Shown here piece after piece: positions 1-8,270 of a DNA stretch of 64,000 nt. A program made the translations under genes and the position numbers. This DNA comes from Mesorhizobium sp. M8A.F.Ca.ET.218.01.1.1 (GTDB lineage Bacteria; Pseudomonadota; Alphaproteobacteria; Rhizobiales; Rhizobiaceae). Within the stretch, counting starts at the first letter, position 1, and every line of letters starts with the position of its first letter. The stretch spans positions 372,001 through 436,000 of the forward strand of contig NZ_SRUZ01000004.1 in assembly GCF_004791165.1 (NCBI RefSeq). The letters are read 5' to 3'. Under the pieces are notes generated by a model, which ran no database searches, had not been told where the DNA came from, and saw nothing but the letters and a program-made list of their open reading frames with translations.

Positions 1-837
1 GCACTGGGTCTGAAGGCGGCGACAGGCGATCTGCTCTATCTGGTCAAGCGGCCCGGCGAGATGATCCGATCGATCATCTCCATGAACATCATCATGCTGA
101 TCTTCGCCGTCGGTGTAGCCTTGCTCTTTCCCCTCGCTATCGAAATCAAGATCGCGCTGATCGCCTTGGCGGTTTCGCCGGTTCCGCCGATCCTCCCAGG
201 CAAGCAGACCAAGGCGGGCGGAACGCAATCATTCGCGCTTAGCCTCCTCATCGTAGCGTCCATCGCGGCGATTGCGCTGGTGCCCATCTCGATCGGGATT
301 GTGGGAAGCATATTTCACGCTGAGTATTACATGCCCCCGACACGCGTGCTGCGGCCCGTTCTCGTGACGGTGATCGCTCCCCTGCTTGCAGGCGTGCTCG
401 TTCGCCGCCTGCTTCCGGCACTGGCGGCGCGAATAGCCGGGCCGATCTCGCTTTTCGCGGTCATCCTCCTCGTGGTCGCAGCTATTCCAGTCGTCTTCAC
501 CAGCGGCGTGACCTTCTGGGGGCAGGTCGGCAACGGTGTGATTGTACTCCTGGCACTGTTCACGGCCCTGGGGCTTTTCGTCGGCCACTTGCTTGGCGGG
601 CCAGATCCCGACGATCGAACCGTGCTCGCTCTCGCCACGGGCACCCGTCATCCGGCCGTTGCGATGGCGATCGCAAGCCTGAATTTTCCGGACGAGAAGG
701 CAGCCTTGGCGGTGATGCTTTGGCATCTGGTCATCGGGGCGATCGTGTCTATTCCGTATGTGCGGTGGCGCAGGGCGCTACATGACAAAGCCGCCACCGT
801 CGAATCGGACCGGCAGACGAATAGGGTTGGCCGATGA
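1..837 (+). CDS. BASS-family Na+-dependent transporter, 5' end cut by window
   Basis: The frame is open from base 1, so the N-terminus lies outside the window. The visible 278 residues form about seven hydrophobic segments. The stretch LALATGTRHPAVAMAIA (around bases 630-680) matches the conserved late segment of bile acid:sodium symporter (BASS) proteins, which move organic anions across the inner membrane with Na+. The substrate cannot be told from sequence. The stop overlaps the next start by 4 bases (ATGA), which suggests translational coupling to the FGE-like gene. The family is fairly sure and the substrate is unknown. Confidence 0.8.
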   Translation, partial: ALGLKAATGDLLYLVKRPGEMIRSIISMNIIMLIFAVGVALLFPLAIEIKIALIALAVSPVPPILPGKQTKAGGTQSFALSLLIVASIAAIALVPISIGIVGSIFHAEYYMPPTRVLRPVLVTVIAPLLAGVLVRRLLPALAARIAGPISLFAVILLVVAAIPVVFTSGVTFWGQVGNGVIVLLALFTALGLFVGHLLGGPDPDDRTVLALATGTRHPAVAMAIASLNFPDEKAALAVMLWHLVIGAIVSIPYVRWRRALHDKAATVESDRQTNRVGR

Positions 838-1796
838 GTGCCGCAATCCGCCCGCGCGCTTCCGAAAGCAGTCCCGCGGGAAGGGACATGGTGTGGATAC
901 CTGCCGGGACGTTCCTGATGGGGTCCGATGCCCACTACCCGGAAGAGGCGCCGGCGCATCGTGTGAAGGTCGACGGCTTCTGGATCGGCCGGTTCGCGGT
1001 GACCAACCGGGATTTCGAAAAATTCGTCTCGGAGACCGGCCATGTCACGTTGGCCGAGAAGTCTGCCAATCCGGATGATTATCCTGAAGCGCTACCGGAG
1101 ATGTTGTCACCGTCCTCGACCGTCTTCCGCAAGCCCGCGGGCCCGGTCGATGTCCGCAATCAGTACAATTGGTGGACCTACGTACCCGGTGCGAACTGGC
1201 GCCATCCGCGTGGACCGGCCAGCTCGATCGCCAAGCTCAAGGACCATCCCGTCGTCCATATCGCCTATGAGGATGCCGAGGCGTATGCCCGATGGGCCGG
1301 CATGCAGCTGCCGACCGAGGCGGAATGGGAATTCGCTGCTCGCGGTGGGCTGGAAGGCGCCGAGTTCACATGGGGCGACGAACTAACGCCCGGCGGCGTG
1401 CACATGGCCAATACGTGGCAGGGCGAATTCCCATATCGCAACACGGTGGAAGACGGCTTCGAATACACAGCGCCTGTGGGCTCCTTTCCAGCAAACGGCT
1501 ACGGCCTCCACGACATGGCGGGCAATGTCTGGGAATGGACGTCCGACTGGTATCGGGATCACCGCAGGATCGATAGCCCATGCTGCACGGTCTCCAACCC
1601 GCGGGGCGGCGACCGTGAGGCGAGCCGGGATCCGCGCGATCCCGCCGCGATACCGCGCAGGGTGACAAAGGGGGGCTCACATCTATGCGCCCCGAACTAT
1701 TGCAGGCGATATCGGCCAGCGGCACGAATGGCACAGCCGATAGACACCTCGGTCTCGCATCTCGGCTTTCGTCTCATTCGTCGCCTGGATGATTGA
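834..1796 (+). CDS. Formylglycine-generating enzyme family protein (SUMF1-like)
   Basis: A 320-residue FGE-sulfatase domain protein. It opens with the typical MVWIPAGTFLMGSD and carries QLPTEAEWEFAARGG and MAGNVWEWTSDWY. Near the C-terminus, GGSHLCAPNYCRRYRPAAR holds Cys285 and Cys290, with the same spacing as the copper-binding catalytic pair of true FGEs (human C336/C341). Many family members lack this pair. FGE oxidises a sulfatase active-site Cys to formylglycine, so a sulfatase partner is expected. None lies in the window, and it may lie upstream of base 1. The gene overlaps both neighbours by a few bases. Confidence 0.9.
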   Translation: MSAAIRPRASESSPAGRDMVWIPAGTFLMGSDAHYPEEAPAHRVKVDGFWIGRFAVTNRDFEKFVSETGHVTLAEKSANPDDYPEALPEMLSPSSTVFRKPAGPVDVRNQYNWWTYVPGANWRHPRGPASSIAKLKDHPVVHIAYEDAEAYARWAGMQLPTEAEWEFAARGGLEGAEFTWGDELTPGGVHMANTWQGEFPYRNTVEDGFEYTAPVGSFPANGYGLHDMAGNVWEWTSDWYRDHRRIDSPCCTVSNPRGGDREASRDPRDPAAIPRRVTKGGSHLCAPNYCRRYRPAARMAQPIDTSVSHLGFRLIRRLDD

Positions 1797-2196
1797 AATG
1801 GAGGCTGTTCGAGAAACCTTCGCGCAGCTCACCGAGGTCTCGATCCTTCTGATCGACTTTATGGCTCTGCTGATTGTCGTCTACGGGACATTGGAGGCTT
1901 TTTGGGGGGCCTGTCGGGCGGCCGTCACTAAACGGCGGCAGCTATATCACCAAATCTGGATGCGCTACGCGCGCTGGCTTGTCGCCGGCCTGACCTTTCA
2001 ACTCGCCTCGGATATCATCGAGTCGGCCTTGACTCCGAGTTGGGAAGACATCGGGCGTCTGGCGGCGATTGCGGTCGTCCGTACTTTCCTCAACTATTTT
2101 CTTGGACGCGACCTCTCGGAGGAGACGGAGCAAGCGATGACCGCAGAAGAGGCAAAGGCGGTTGATCCCAGGTCACCCGGTGCCGAAAAAGGATAG
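1789..2196 (+). CDS. DUF1622 family membrane protein
   Basis: A 135-residue protein with three hydrophobic segments, at about residues 15-40, 60-80 and 85-105. The pattern of a polar N-terminus, a first helix, a basic loop (VTKRRQLYHQIWMRYARWL) and a helix ending in YFLGRDL is typical of DUF1622, a family of small inner-membrane proteins of unknown function. The start overlaps the FGE-like stop by 8 bases and the stop lies 4 bases before the next start, so it sits inside the same operon. A role in the transport or sulfur-related function of its neighbours is only a guess. Confidence 0.75.
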   Translation: MIEMEAVRETFAQLTEVSILLIDFMALLIVVYGTLEAFWGACRAAVTKRRQLYHQIWMRYARWLVAGLTFQLASDIIESALTPSWEDIGRLAAIAVVRTFLNYFLGRDLSEETEQAMTAEEAKAVDPRSPGAEKG

Positions 2197-2200
2197 TGCG

Positions 2201-3004
2201 ATGGCAAAACCCTTCCGATTTCTTGCGGGCGTTGCGATGGTAGTTGCCATGCTGCTGCCGGTGCAAGCCCTGGCAGACGATGCTGATCTTGCAAAGCAAC
2301 TTAGCAATCCGATTGCTTCACTGATCAGCGTACCGTTCCAGTTCAACTACGATTCCGGGTTCGGACCGGACGACGGCTACCGTGCAACGCTCAATATACA
2401 GCCGGTGGTTCCGATTTCTCTCAATGACAACTGGAACCTGATCTCGCGAACGATCCTGCCGATCATCACGCAGGATGACATCGCCGGACCGTCGGGCTCG
2501 CAATCGGGCCTGGGCGACGTCACCCAGAGCCTCTTCTTCTCGCCCAAGGCGCCGGGACCCGGCGGCGTCATATGGGGGGTCGGGCCGGTGATGCTGTTGC
2601 CGACCGCAACCGACGACCTTCTCGGTGGAGGGAAGTGGGGAGCTGGTCCGACAGCCGTGGCCCTCAAGCAGGCCGGCCCTTGGACCTTCGGCATGCTCGC
2701 CAACCAGATCTGGTCCTTCGCCGGCGATAGCGATCGCAGCGAAATCAATGCGACCTTTCTGCAGCCCTTCCTCTCTTACACCACCGCCGATGCCTGGACA
2801 TTCGGCCTCAACACCGAAAGCACCTATGACTGGGCCAGCCACCAATGGTCGGTGCCGATCAACCTGTCCGTCGCGAAGCTTGTGAAGTTCGGCAATCAGC
2901 CCGTTAGCCTCAGCGTTGGCACGCGCTACTGGATGACAAGTCCAGAGAGCGGCCCGGAGGGTTGGGGTTTTCGTGGCGTCGTCACATTGCTGTTCCCGAA
3001 GTAG
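2201..3004 (+). CDS. Outer-membrane beta-barrel protein (phenol-degradation MetA/transporter-like), copy 1
   Basis: A 267-residue secreted protein. I start at ATG 2201, where an AAAAAGGA ribosome site precedes it and a clean Sec signal peptide follows (AKPFRFLAGVAMVVAMLLP...ALA). The mature part is rich in alternating aromatic and polar strands (SLNDNWNLISRTILPI; WGVGPVMLLPTATDD) and ends in Phe-Pro-Lys after a hydrophobic strand, as outer-membrane barrels do. It resembles proteins annotated as transporters or MetA-pathway barrels. It is closely similar along its full length to the protein at 5065-5874, which points to a local duplication. The substrate is unknown. Confidence 0.75.
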   Translation: MAKPFRFLAGVAMVVAMLLPVQALADDADLAKQLSNPIASLISVPFQFNYDSGFGPDDGYRATLNIQPVVPISLNDNWNLISRTILPIITQDDIAGPSGSQSGLGDVTQSLFFSPKAPGPGGVIWGVGPVMLLPTATDDLLGGGKWGAGPTAVALKQAGPWTFGMLANQIWSFAGDSDRSEINATFLQPFLSYTTADAWTFGLNTESTYDWASHQWSVPINLSVAKLVKFGNQPVSLSVGTRYWMTSPESGPEGWGFRGVVTLLFPK

Positions 3005-3022
3005 CTGAAGGAGTCGAGAGCA

Positions 3023-4096
3023 ATGCTGCAGCGACTTGCCATGGCATTAACCGGACGTAGGGGACCCTTGGTCGAGTTGTCGAGAGCCACGCACCCACAA
3101 TTCGGCCGGTTACTGAAAGCACTGGCCGCGTCGTTGCTTCTGCTAACAGCGTTGGCTGGTGCCACCTGGGCGCAATCAGATCCGCTGCCGTCCTGGAAAG
3201 ACGGCCCGGTCAAGGTGGCCATCACGCAGTTCGTCGCCAAGGTCACGCAGGACGGTGGCGCCGATTTCGTCAAGCCGGCTGAGCGTATCGCCGTGTTCGA
3301 CAATGACGGCACGCTGTGGTCCGAGCAGCCGGTCTATTTCCAGCTTGCCTTCGCGCTCGACCGCATCAAGGCCATGGCCCCCGATCACCCCGAATGGAAG
3401 GAAACAGAGCCCTTCAGGTCGGCATTGAAGGGCGATCCGAAAGGCCTCATGGCGTCTGGTGAGAAAGGCCTGATGGAAATCTTGGCTGTGACCCATGCCG
3501 GCATGACGACCGAGGACTTTTCCAAGATTGTGGCCGGTTGGCTAGCGAGCGCACGCCATCCGCGCTTCGATCGCCCCTACAATCAGCTTGTCTACGAGCC
3601 GCAACTGGAGTTGCTCACCTACCTGCGGGCCAACGGCTTCAAAACCTTCATGGTCTCTGGCGGCGGTGTCGAGTTCATGCGGGTCTTTGCCGAGGAGGCC
3701 TATGGTATTCCGCCCGAACAAGTCGTCGGCTCGTCCGGCGTCGTGAAGCTAGAGGACAGGGACGGAAAGCTGGTGCTCGCCAAGGAGGCCAAGGTCGAGT
3801 TCGTCGATGATGGTCCGGGCAAGCCTGTCGGGATCAACCGCTTCATCGGGAGGCGGCCGATCCTGGCCTTCGGCAATTCGGACGGCGACCAGCAGATGCT
3901 TGAATGGACGGCGGCGGGCGACGGAGCTCGCTTCATTGGACTTGTGCATCACACGGATGCCGAACGTGAATGGGCCTACGACCGCCAGTCCAACATCGGA
4001 AAGCTCGACACCGCGCTCGATGAAGGCGTCCGAAGAGGCTGGACCATCGTCGACATGAAGAGTGACTGGCAGACGGTCTATCCGGCGGTGAAATAG
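3023..4096 (+). CDS. Secreted HAD-superfamily phosphatase (SerB-like)
   Basis: A 357-residue haloacid-dehalogenase fold protein. Motif I is VFDNDGTLW (Asp93/Asp95), motif II is FMVSGGG, and motif IV is the late AFGNSDGDQQML. Together they give the nucleophile, acid/base and Mg2+ ligands of a phosphatase. A hydrophobic stretch, ALAASLLLLTALAGATWA (about residues 33-50), is followed by QSDPLP and looks like a late signal peptide, so the enzyme probably acts in the periplasm. The true start may be an internal Met. It lies 18 bases after copy 1 of the barrel gene, in the same operon. The physiological phosphoester is unknown. Confidence 0.8.
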   Translation: MLQRLAMALTGRRGPLVELSRATHPQFGRLLKALAASLLLLTALAGATWAQSDPLPSWKDGPVKVAITQFVAKVTQDGGADFVKPAERIAVFDNDGTLWSEQPVYFQLAFALDRIKAMAPDHPEWKETEPFRSALKGDPKGLMASGEKGLMEILAVTHAGMTTEDFSKIVAGWLASARHPRFDRPYNQLVYEPQLELLTYLRANGFKTFMVSGGGVEFMRVFAEEAYGIPPEQVVGSSGVVKLEDRDGKLVLAKEAKVEFVDDGPGKPVGINRFIGRRPILAFGNSDGDQQMLEWTAAGDGARFIGLVHHTDAEREWAYDRQSNIGKLDTALDEGVRRGWTIVDMKSDWQTVYPAVK

Positions 4097-4174
4097 ATCG
4101 GCTGGAAGGTAGAGGCGGGAAGAATCGATCTTGGTGAGGACGGCCAAGATCATTCAAGCTGAAAGGAAGTTGTC

Positions 4175-4843
4175 ATGAGCGAAACGACCAGCAAGGCACC
4201 TACCAAGACGAGCCAACTTGTCCGTCCCGAGCGGCTTCCCGTGACGCCGGTCCCACCGATTCCCAAGGTCGACGAATCAAGATCGGATCTGGCCTCCACC
4301 AAGTACTCTCATTACCGAACCGAATTGTCCAATCACAGGACCGGCCTTTCGGAGCACCGGACCTCGCTGTCCGAATTCAGAACAGACCTGTCTATCCATC
4401 GAACGGACTTGTCGACCGACCGCACCGAGATGTCCATGCGGCGCACCGGCATGTCATTTCAGCGCACGCGCATGAGCGCGGAGCGCACGCTCATGTCGGT
4501 GATCCGCACCTCGCTTTCTCTCATCAGTTTCGGGTTCACAATCTATCAGGTGTTCCAGAAGCTGAAGAATGCCGGGACGCTCACCCAGGCTGGCGCACCG
4601 CTCAATTTTGGCATTACACTGGTGCTGCTTGGCATCGTCATGCTGATCTTCGGCATATTCTACCACTTGCAGTTCATGATCGGCTTGCGCCATGAGAGAA
4701 ATGCGATGCGGGCCGAAGAGTTGATCCATGGCGAGAGCCATTTCCCCCCATCGGTCACCTTGATCACAGCCGTGATACTGCTCGTCGTCGGGATAGCTGC
4801 AATCGTCAGTATGCTCTTCCAGATCGGTCCGTTCCAGGGATGA
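4175..4843 (+). CDS. DUF202 (YidH-type) membrane protein with an N-terminal heptad array
   Basis: A 222-residue protein preceded by a good ribosome site (AAAGGAAG, bases about 4160-4167). Residues 1-46 are Pro/Ser/Thr-rich. Residues 47-116 form about ten tandem heptads of the form x-R-T-x-(L/M)-S-x. The last heptads run into the DUF202 signature ERTLMSVIRTSLSLISFGF, so the array looks like an expansion of the family's own ERT..IRTSL motif. Three hydrophobic segments follow (about residues 110-130, 145-170 and 195-218). DUF202 proteins are small inner-membrane proteins of unknown function. The same-strand spacing fits the upstream operon. Confidence 0.8.
   Translation: MSETTSKAPTKTSQLVRPERLPVTPVPPIPKVDESRSDLASTKYSHYRTELSNHRTGLSEHRTSLSEFRTDLSIHRTDLSTDRTEMSMRRTGMSFQRTRMSAERTLMSVIRTSLSLISFGFTIYQVFQKLKNAGTLTQAGAPLNFGITLVLLGIVMLIFGIFYHLQFMIGLRHERNAMRAEELIHGESHFPPSVTLITAVILLVVGIAAIVSMLFQIGPFQG
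4313..4522 (+). repeat. In-frame 21-bp repeats coding heptads in the DUF202 protein
   Basis: Ten consecutive 7-residue units share Arg-Thr at positions 2-3, Leu or Met at 5 and Ser at 6, for example YRTELSN, HRTGLSE, FRTDLSI, DRTEMSM and QRTRMSA. At DNA level the units are diverged, so this is an old and selected repeat rather than a recent slippage. The spacing suits an amphipathic helix or coiled coil in front of the first membrane segment. Confidence 0.85.
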
Positions 4844-5064
4844 CGCCCGGCGCGGATAAGGAGGCGAACTGACTGCCCGCCCGGATTGCACGGTCTCGCT
4901 CTACATCCGCGCCTATTGGGGCAAGGAACCTGTCCTCGACGGGTCTTGGAAGGCGCCGGCGATTGAATTGGTCCAGCGACTCAGGTTTCATGCGATGTCA
5001 TCAAGCGCCGCCCAATGTCGGTGACAGTTGAAGCTAGGCCGCGGCTTTGTAATGGGAGAATTTC

Positions 5065-5874
5065 ATGAGCCGAAAGGCAGCCTCGAGAACAGTGCTTCTC
5101 TTGTTCGCTATCGTGCTCTTGTCGACTGGTGAAGTATTTTCTCAAGACGCCGATCTCGCAAAGAAGTTATCGAATCCGATCGCCTCGCTCATCAGCGTGC
5201 CCTTTCAGTACAACTACGACAGGGGCTATGGGCCTGATGATGGGTCCAGGTCGGTGATCAACATCCAGCCGGTGATCCCAATATCATTGAACGACGATTG
5301 GAACTTAATCTCACGCACCGTACTGCCGGTCACGTGGCAGGACGACATCGCTGGCGATTCAGGCAGCCAGTTCGGACTTGGGGATACAGTCCAGAGCCTG
5401 TTCTTCTCGCCCAAGGCTCCTGGTCCGGGCGGTCTCGTCTGGGGCGTGGGTCCGGTCCTTCTGCTGCCAACCGGCACTGACGCGATGCTGGGCGGTCAGA
5501 AATGGGGAGTTGGCCCGACAGGCGTCGTGCTTAAGCAGTCAGGTCCCTGGACATATGGCATGCTGGCCAACCACATCTGGTCGTTTGCAGGCGACGAGGA
5601 CAGGAGCGACGTCAACGCAACCTTCCTCCAACCTTTCCTATCATACACCACGGCAGATGCTTGGACGTTCGCTCTTAACACCGAGTCGACTTATGACTGG
5701 GTCAAGGAAGACTGGTCGGTGCCGGTCAATTTTACAGTTAGCAAGCTGGTGAAGTTCGGCAGCCAGCCAGTCAGCCTGCAGGCGGGAGTGCGGTACTGGG
5801 CTGTTAGCCCGGATGGGGGAGCGGAGGGATTCGGCTTCAGAACAGGCATCACATTCCTGTTTCCGAAGAAATGA
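5065..5874 (+). CDS. Outer-membrane beta-barrel protein, copy 2
   Basis: A 269-residue paralogue of the protein at 2201-3004. The signal peptide ends near VFSQDADLAKKLSNPIASL and the barrel strands match copy 1 nearly residue for residue (for example FFSPKAPGPGG and NATFLQPFLSYTTADAWTF are shared). GGGAGAA lies upstream of the ATG as a ribosome site. It closes the same-strand run that starts at base 1. The 221 bases before it (4844-5064) show no gene. The role is presumably the same transport or porin function as copy 1, and a specialised substrate for each copy is possible. Confidence 0.75.
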   Translation: MSRKAASRTVLLLFAIVLLSTGEVFSQDADLAKKLSNPIASLISVPFQYNYDRGYGPDDGSRSVINIQPVIPISLNDDWNLISRTVLPVTWQDDIAGDSGSQFGLGDTVQSLFFSPKAPGPGGLVWGVGPVLLLPTGTDAMLGGQKWGVGPTGVVLKQSGPWTYGMLANHIWSFAGDEDRSDVNATFLQPFLSYTTADAWTFALNTESTYDWVKEDWSVPVNFTVSKLVKFGSQPVSLQAGVRYWAVSPDGGAEGFGFRTGITFLFPKK

Positions 5875-6128
5875 ATGACCGGGCAAGCACAGTTTCGACG
5901 AACCATGAACTGTGAAACCCGCGCGATAGCCGCAAGGCATTGATGACAACATGATTGCCCAGGAGGACGGGACCGGCAAGTTCCTCTCCCCGCCAGTTCT
6001 ACGAGCTGCAGCGGCGGCCGGGCGGCCGGTGGCCGCCAGCGGTTACGCGATGGGGCCTGTGGCCACCAGGAGCCCGAACAAGAATCTCAGCCGGCTACGC
6101 CGTTGTCTCAGTTGCCGTTGCCGCACGC

Positions 6129-6896
6129 CTAGAAATGCATGACAAGTCCCATTATCGGGCCCTGCTGCACCACGTCGAATTCGAAGCCGTTGTTGCTGTA
6201 GTTGACCCCAAGTGCGCGATAGCCGGCAAGAGCCGAAAACCGATCGTTGAACCGGTAGCCCAGCGCGGCCGCAACGTCCCAATCGACATCGGCTCCGCCT
6301 GCGCCAACCATGCTCCAACCCGTCAGATAGACTTCGGGTGTGAGCGAGTAATTCGCGCGAAGGCCGACGAGCCCGTCCACCCAAGTCGCCCCGTCGCTGG
6401 CAGACACACCGTCAAGGATACCGCCATGAAACCCGATGTCCGTGTTTACAGACCAAACCCTCATGCCGCCCACAATATCGAGATATCCGGCGTCACCCTG
6501 GAAGACCGAGTAGCCAGCTCCGATAAGCCCTGAAAATGTCTCGGAGGAGACATCCACATCATTGGCGATGACGCCTCTCGACGTTCCGCGGCCGGTTGAT
6601 ATCTTCACATACATCAGGTCGCCGAAAACGCTGTACCGATCGTGGCGTGCCTCGGCGACGGCCATCGCAGCGAAATCGAGATTCTTCAAGATATCGCCGA
6701 AATTCGCATCCAGGTGGACTGTCGGCAGTCCGAATTGCGTCACGTCGCCCGAGAGCCCGGCTGCCCAGAAATACGGGGCAATGGAGTACGTCCAGCCTTG
6801 CTCGGTCACCACCGGTTTCAGATCCGGCGTCACGGGCGAGACCATATCGGCGGCGCGCAATGGTTGAGCAAGGAGGACGCCAGACAGAACGGTCAC
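6129..6896 (-). CDS. Outer-membrane beta-barrel protein (Omp_b-brl-like), probable frameshift at its 5' end
   Basis: The readable frame (255 residues from GTG 6896) starts in the middle of a signal peptide (VTVLSGVLLAQPLRAADM). The mature part has barrel-like strands (YSIAPYFWAAGLSGDV; YSVFGDLMYVKIST) and ends in the outer-membrane signature VMHF. A strong ribosome site (AGAGGGG) stands just before an ATG at 6928 in another frame. Adding one G to the GGGG run at 6898-6901 would join that ATG to this frame and give a complete signal peptide starting MLTLIRRAFGG. The gene is therefore frameshifted or the base call is wrong. It is convergent with the preceding operon. The function is unknown. 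Confidence 0.7.
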   Translation of the reverse strand: MTVLSGVLLAQPLRAADMVSPVTPDLKPVVTEQGWTYSIAPYFWAAGLSGDVTQFGLPTVHLDANFGDILKNLDFAAMAVAEARHDRYSVFGDLMYVKISTGRGTSRGVIANDVDVSSETFSGLIGAGYSVFQGDAGYLDIVGGMRVWSVNTDIGFHGGILDGVSASDGATWVDGLVGLRANYSLTPEVYLTGWSMVGAGGADVDWDVAAALGYRFNDRFSALAGYRALGVNYSNNGFEFDVVQQGPIMGLVMHF

Positions 6897-6928
6897 GCCC
6901 CAAATGCTCTGCGGATTAAGGTCAGCAT

Positions 6929-8270
6929 GGTTTCCCCTCTGGATGACGGTACAGATCTAGTTTTCTCGGCAACAAGCTACAATCGTGACGGTTCTCCCCC
7001 GACCATGCTCGCTAGGGTATTCATACCGGCGACGCACACAAGATACCAAATATTCCTACCCCGATTCTGCTGGATTCGTATCTCCGTTCTCACATGATCT
7101 CCCAGTTCCGGCGACCTCATTTAAACTCTCCAAGGTCTATTCGCTTGTTCCTGCGGGCGCTGTGCGAAAGCGGACAGCGATGAGAATATTCTCTCACTTC
7201 GCATGTGGAGTATCCCCAGAAGAGCGCAGCCTTACCGCCCACAAAGCCGAAACGCGCGGCGATGGCGGAGACCAATTGCCTGAAACCCCTGAGTACTTTT
7301 AACGCAATTTGCAAAATCGCCCAGTTGGCCAAGGGTCCAACAAGGCGGGTGCCTCTGGTCGCGCTTGACGCCGCGAGACGCACGGTAGAGAACGGTGCTT
7401 TTACCGCGCCAGCGGTCGATCACCCAGAGTCAGGAGCCGTCACCTTGCCTATTGCATTGTGAAATAGATTATGACTCTAAACCGATTCAAACTAAGTGCA
7501 AAAAAAACCGCAGATTACCGGTCGCCGAAGTTGGATAGATCCAGCTCGCCGAAGGAAACGAATAAAATCAGTATGTTGAACAGGCTCGCCATTGCGCCGA
7601 TGATGGATCGGACGGACACTTAAGCAAAACCAGCCACTTGCGAGATGTCGTGTGCAAAAATCGCACACGAAAGTTCTGCTTCTCTTCTTTTTTCGTTCCC
7701 GCGACGGAGCCGCCGACAGTCCCATTCGGACGCTCTTTTGCCGACGATATTGGCCTCTCCGTCGCTGACGTTCGCTGCAATATCCATGGGCATTTATGTC
7801 CGATGCGGCGTCCAGTTTGCCTGGGGTTCTTGGAAGCTTTTCGAACTTCTTGGGTCGCTCAGCAGCCCGAACTTCGGGGGTTGATGGGACAAATTGGGAC
7901 GCAGGTTCGGTAGGCGCGTCGACTTTCTCGCGCAGGCCTCTTTGTCGGAGCCCCACACCAAAGGCACGCTATTCTCGTAGCTGACCGGCGGCTATGCGCC
8001 CCATATCGGTCGTCGAGCAAATCCTAGCCGCTTCCCGAAAGCGGACATCCGAGCGAACAGCTGATGCGCTACGTTTGCCAGTTCCCGGCATTGGCACACC
8101 AGTCCGCAAGCGGCCTTGCAGGTGGTTTCCTCCGGAGACGATCCGCATTCAACGATCGAGTTTGCCCATTCGACTCTTATTCTTTTCAGCATGTGCTAAT
8201 ATGAAACTGTGCACGGTCGCCGACAGTGTGGCCCGTTCGCAGTTTGGCAACTGCGGCCAATGGTGAGGAC
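6929..8270. other. 1.3 kb without a convincing gene
   Basis: No reading frame here has a recognisable domain, and the open frames on either strand are short with unnatural composition. The only recognisable trace is a dusA start fragment at 7573-7623. The stretch probably holds the promoters of the flanking genes and decayed mobile or chromosomal DNA. Confidence 0.6.
7573..7623 (+). pseudogene. dusA: dusA 5'-end fragment (tRNA-dihydrouridine synthase A)
   Basis: The 16-codon frame MLNRLAIAPMMDRTDT ends in TAA. It matches the conserved N-terminus of DusA (R-hydrophobic-AP-MMDWTDRHCR), with Arg in place of the usual Trp. Nothing DusA-like follows. The 5' end of dusA is an established integration target for a family of genomic-island integrases, so this could be an attachment-site scar, or just the relic of a deleted gene. 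Confidence 0.45.

Noticed and set aside
4313..4522. Tandem repeats as a CRISPR or minisatellite
   Set aside because: Units are 21 bases, in frame, coding and without spacers, so they are a protein repeat.
7492..7956. 154-codon open frame on the minus strand as a gene
   Set aside because: Basic low-complexity composition, no ribosome site or domain, and it overlaps the dusA trace on the other strand.
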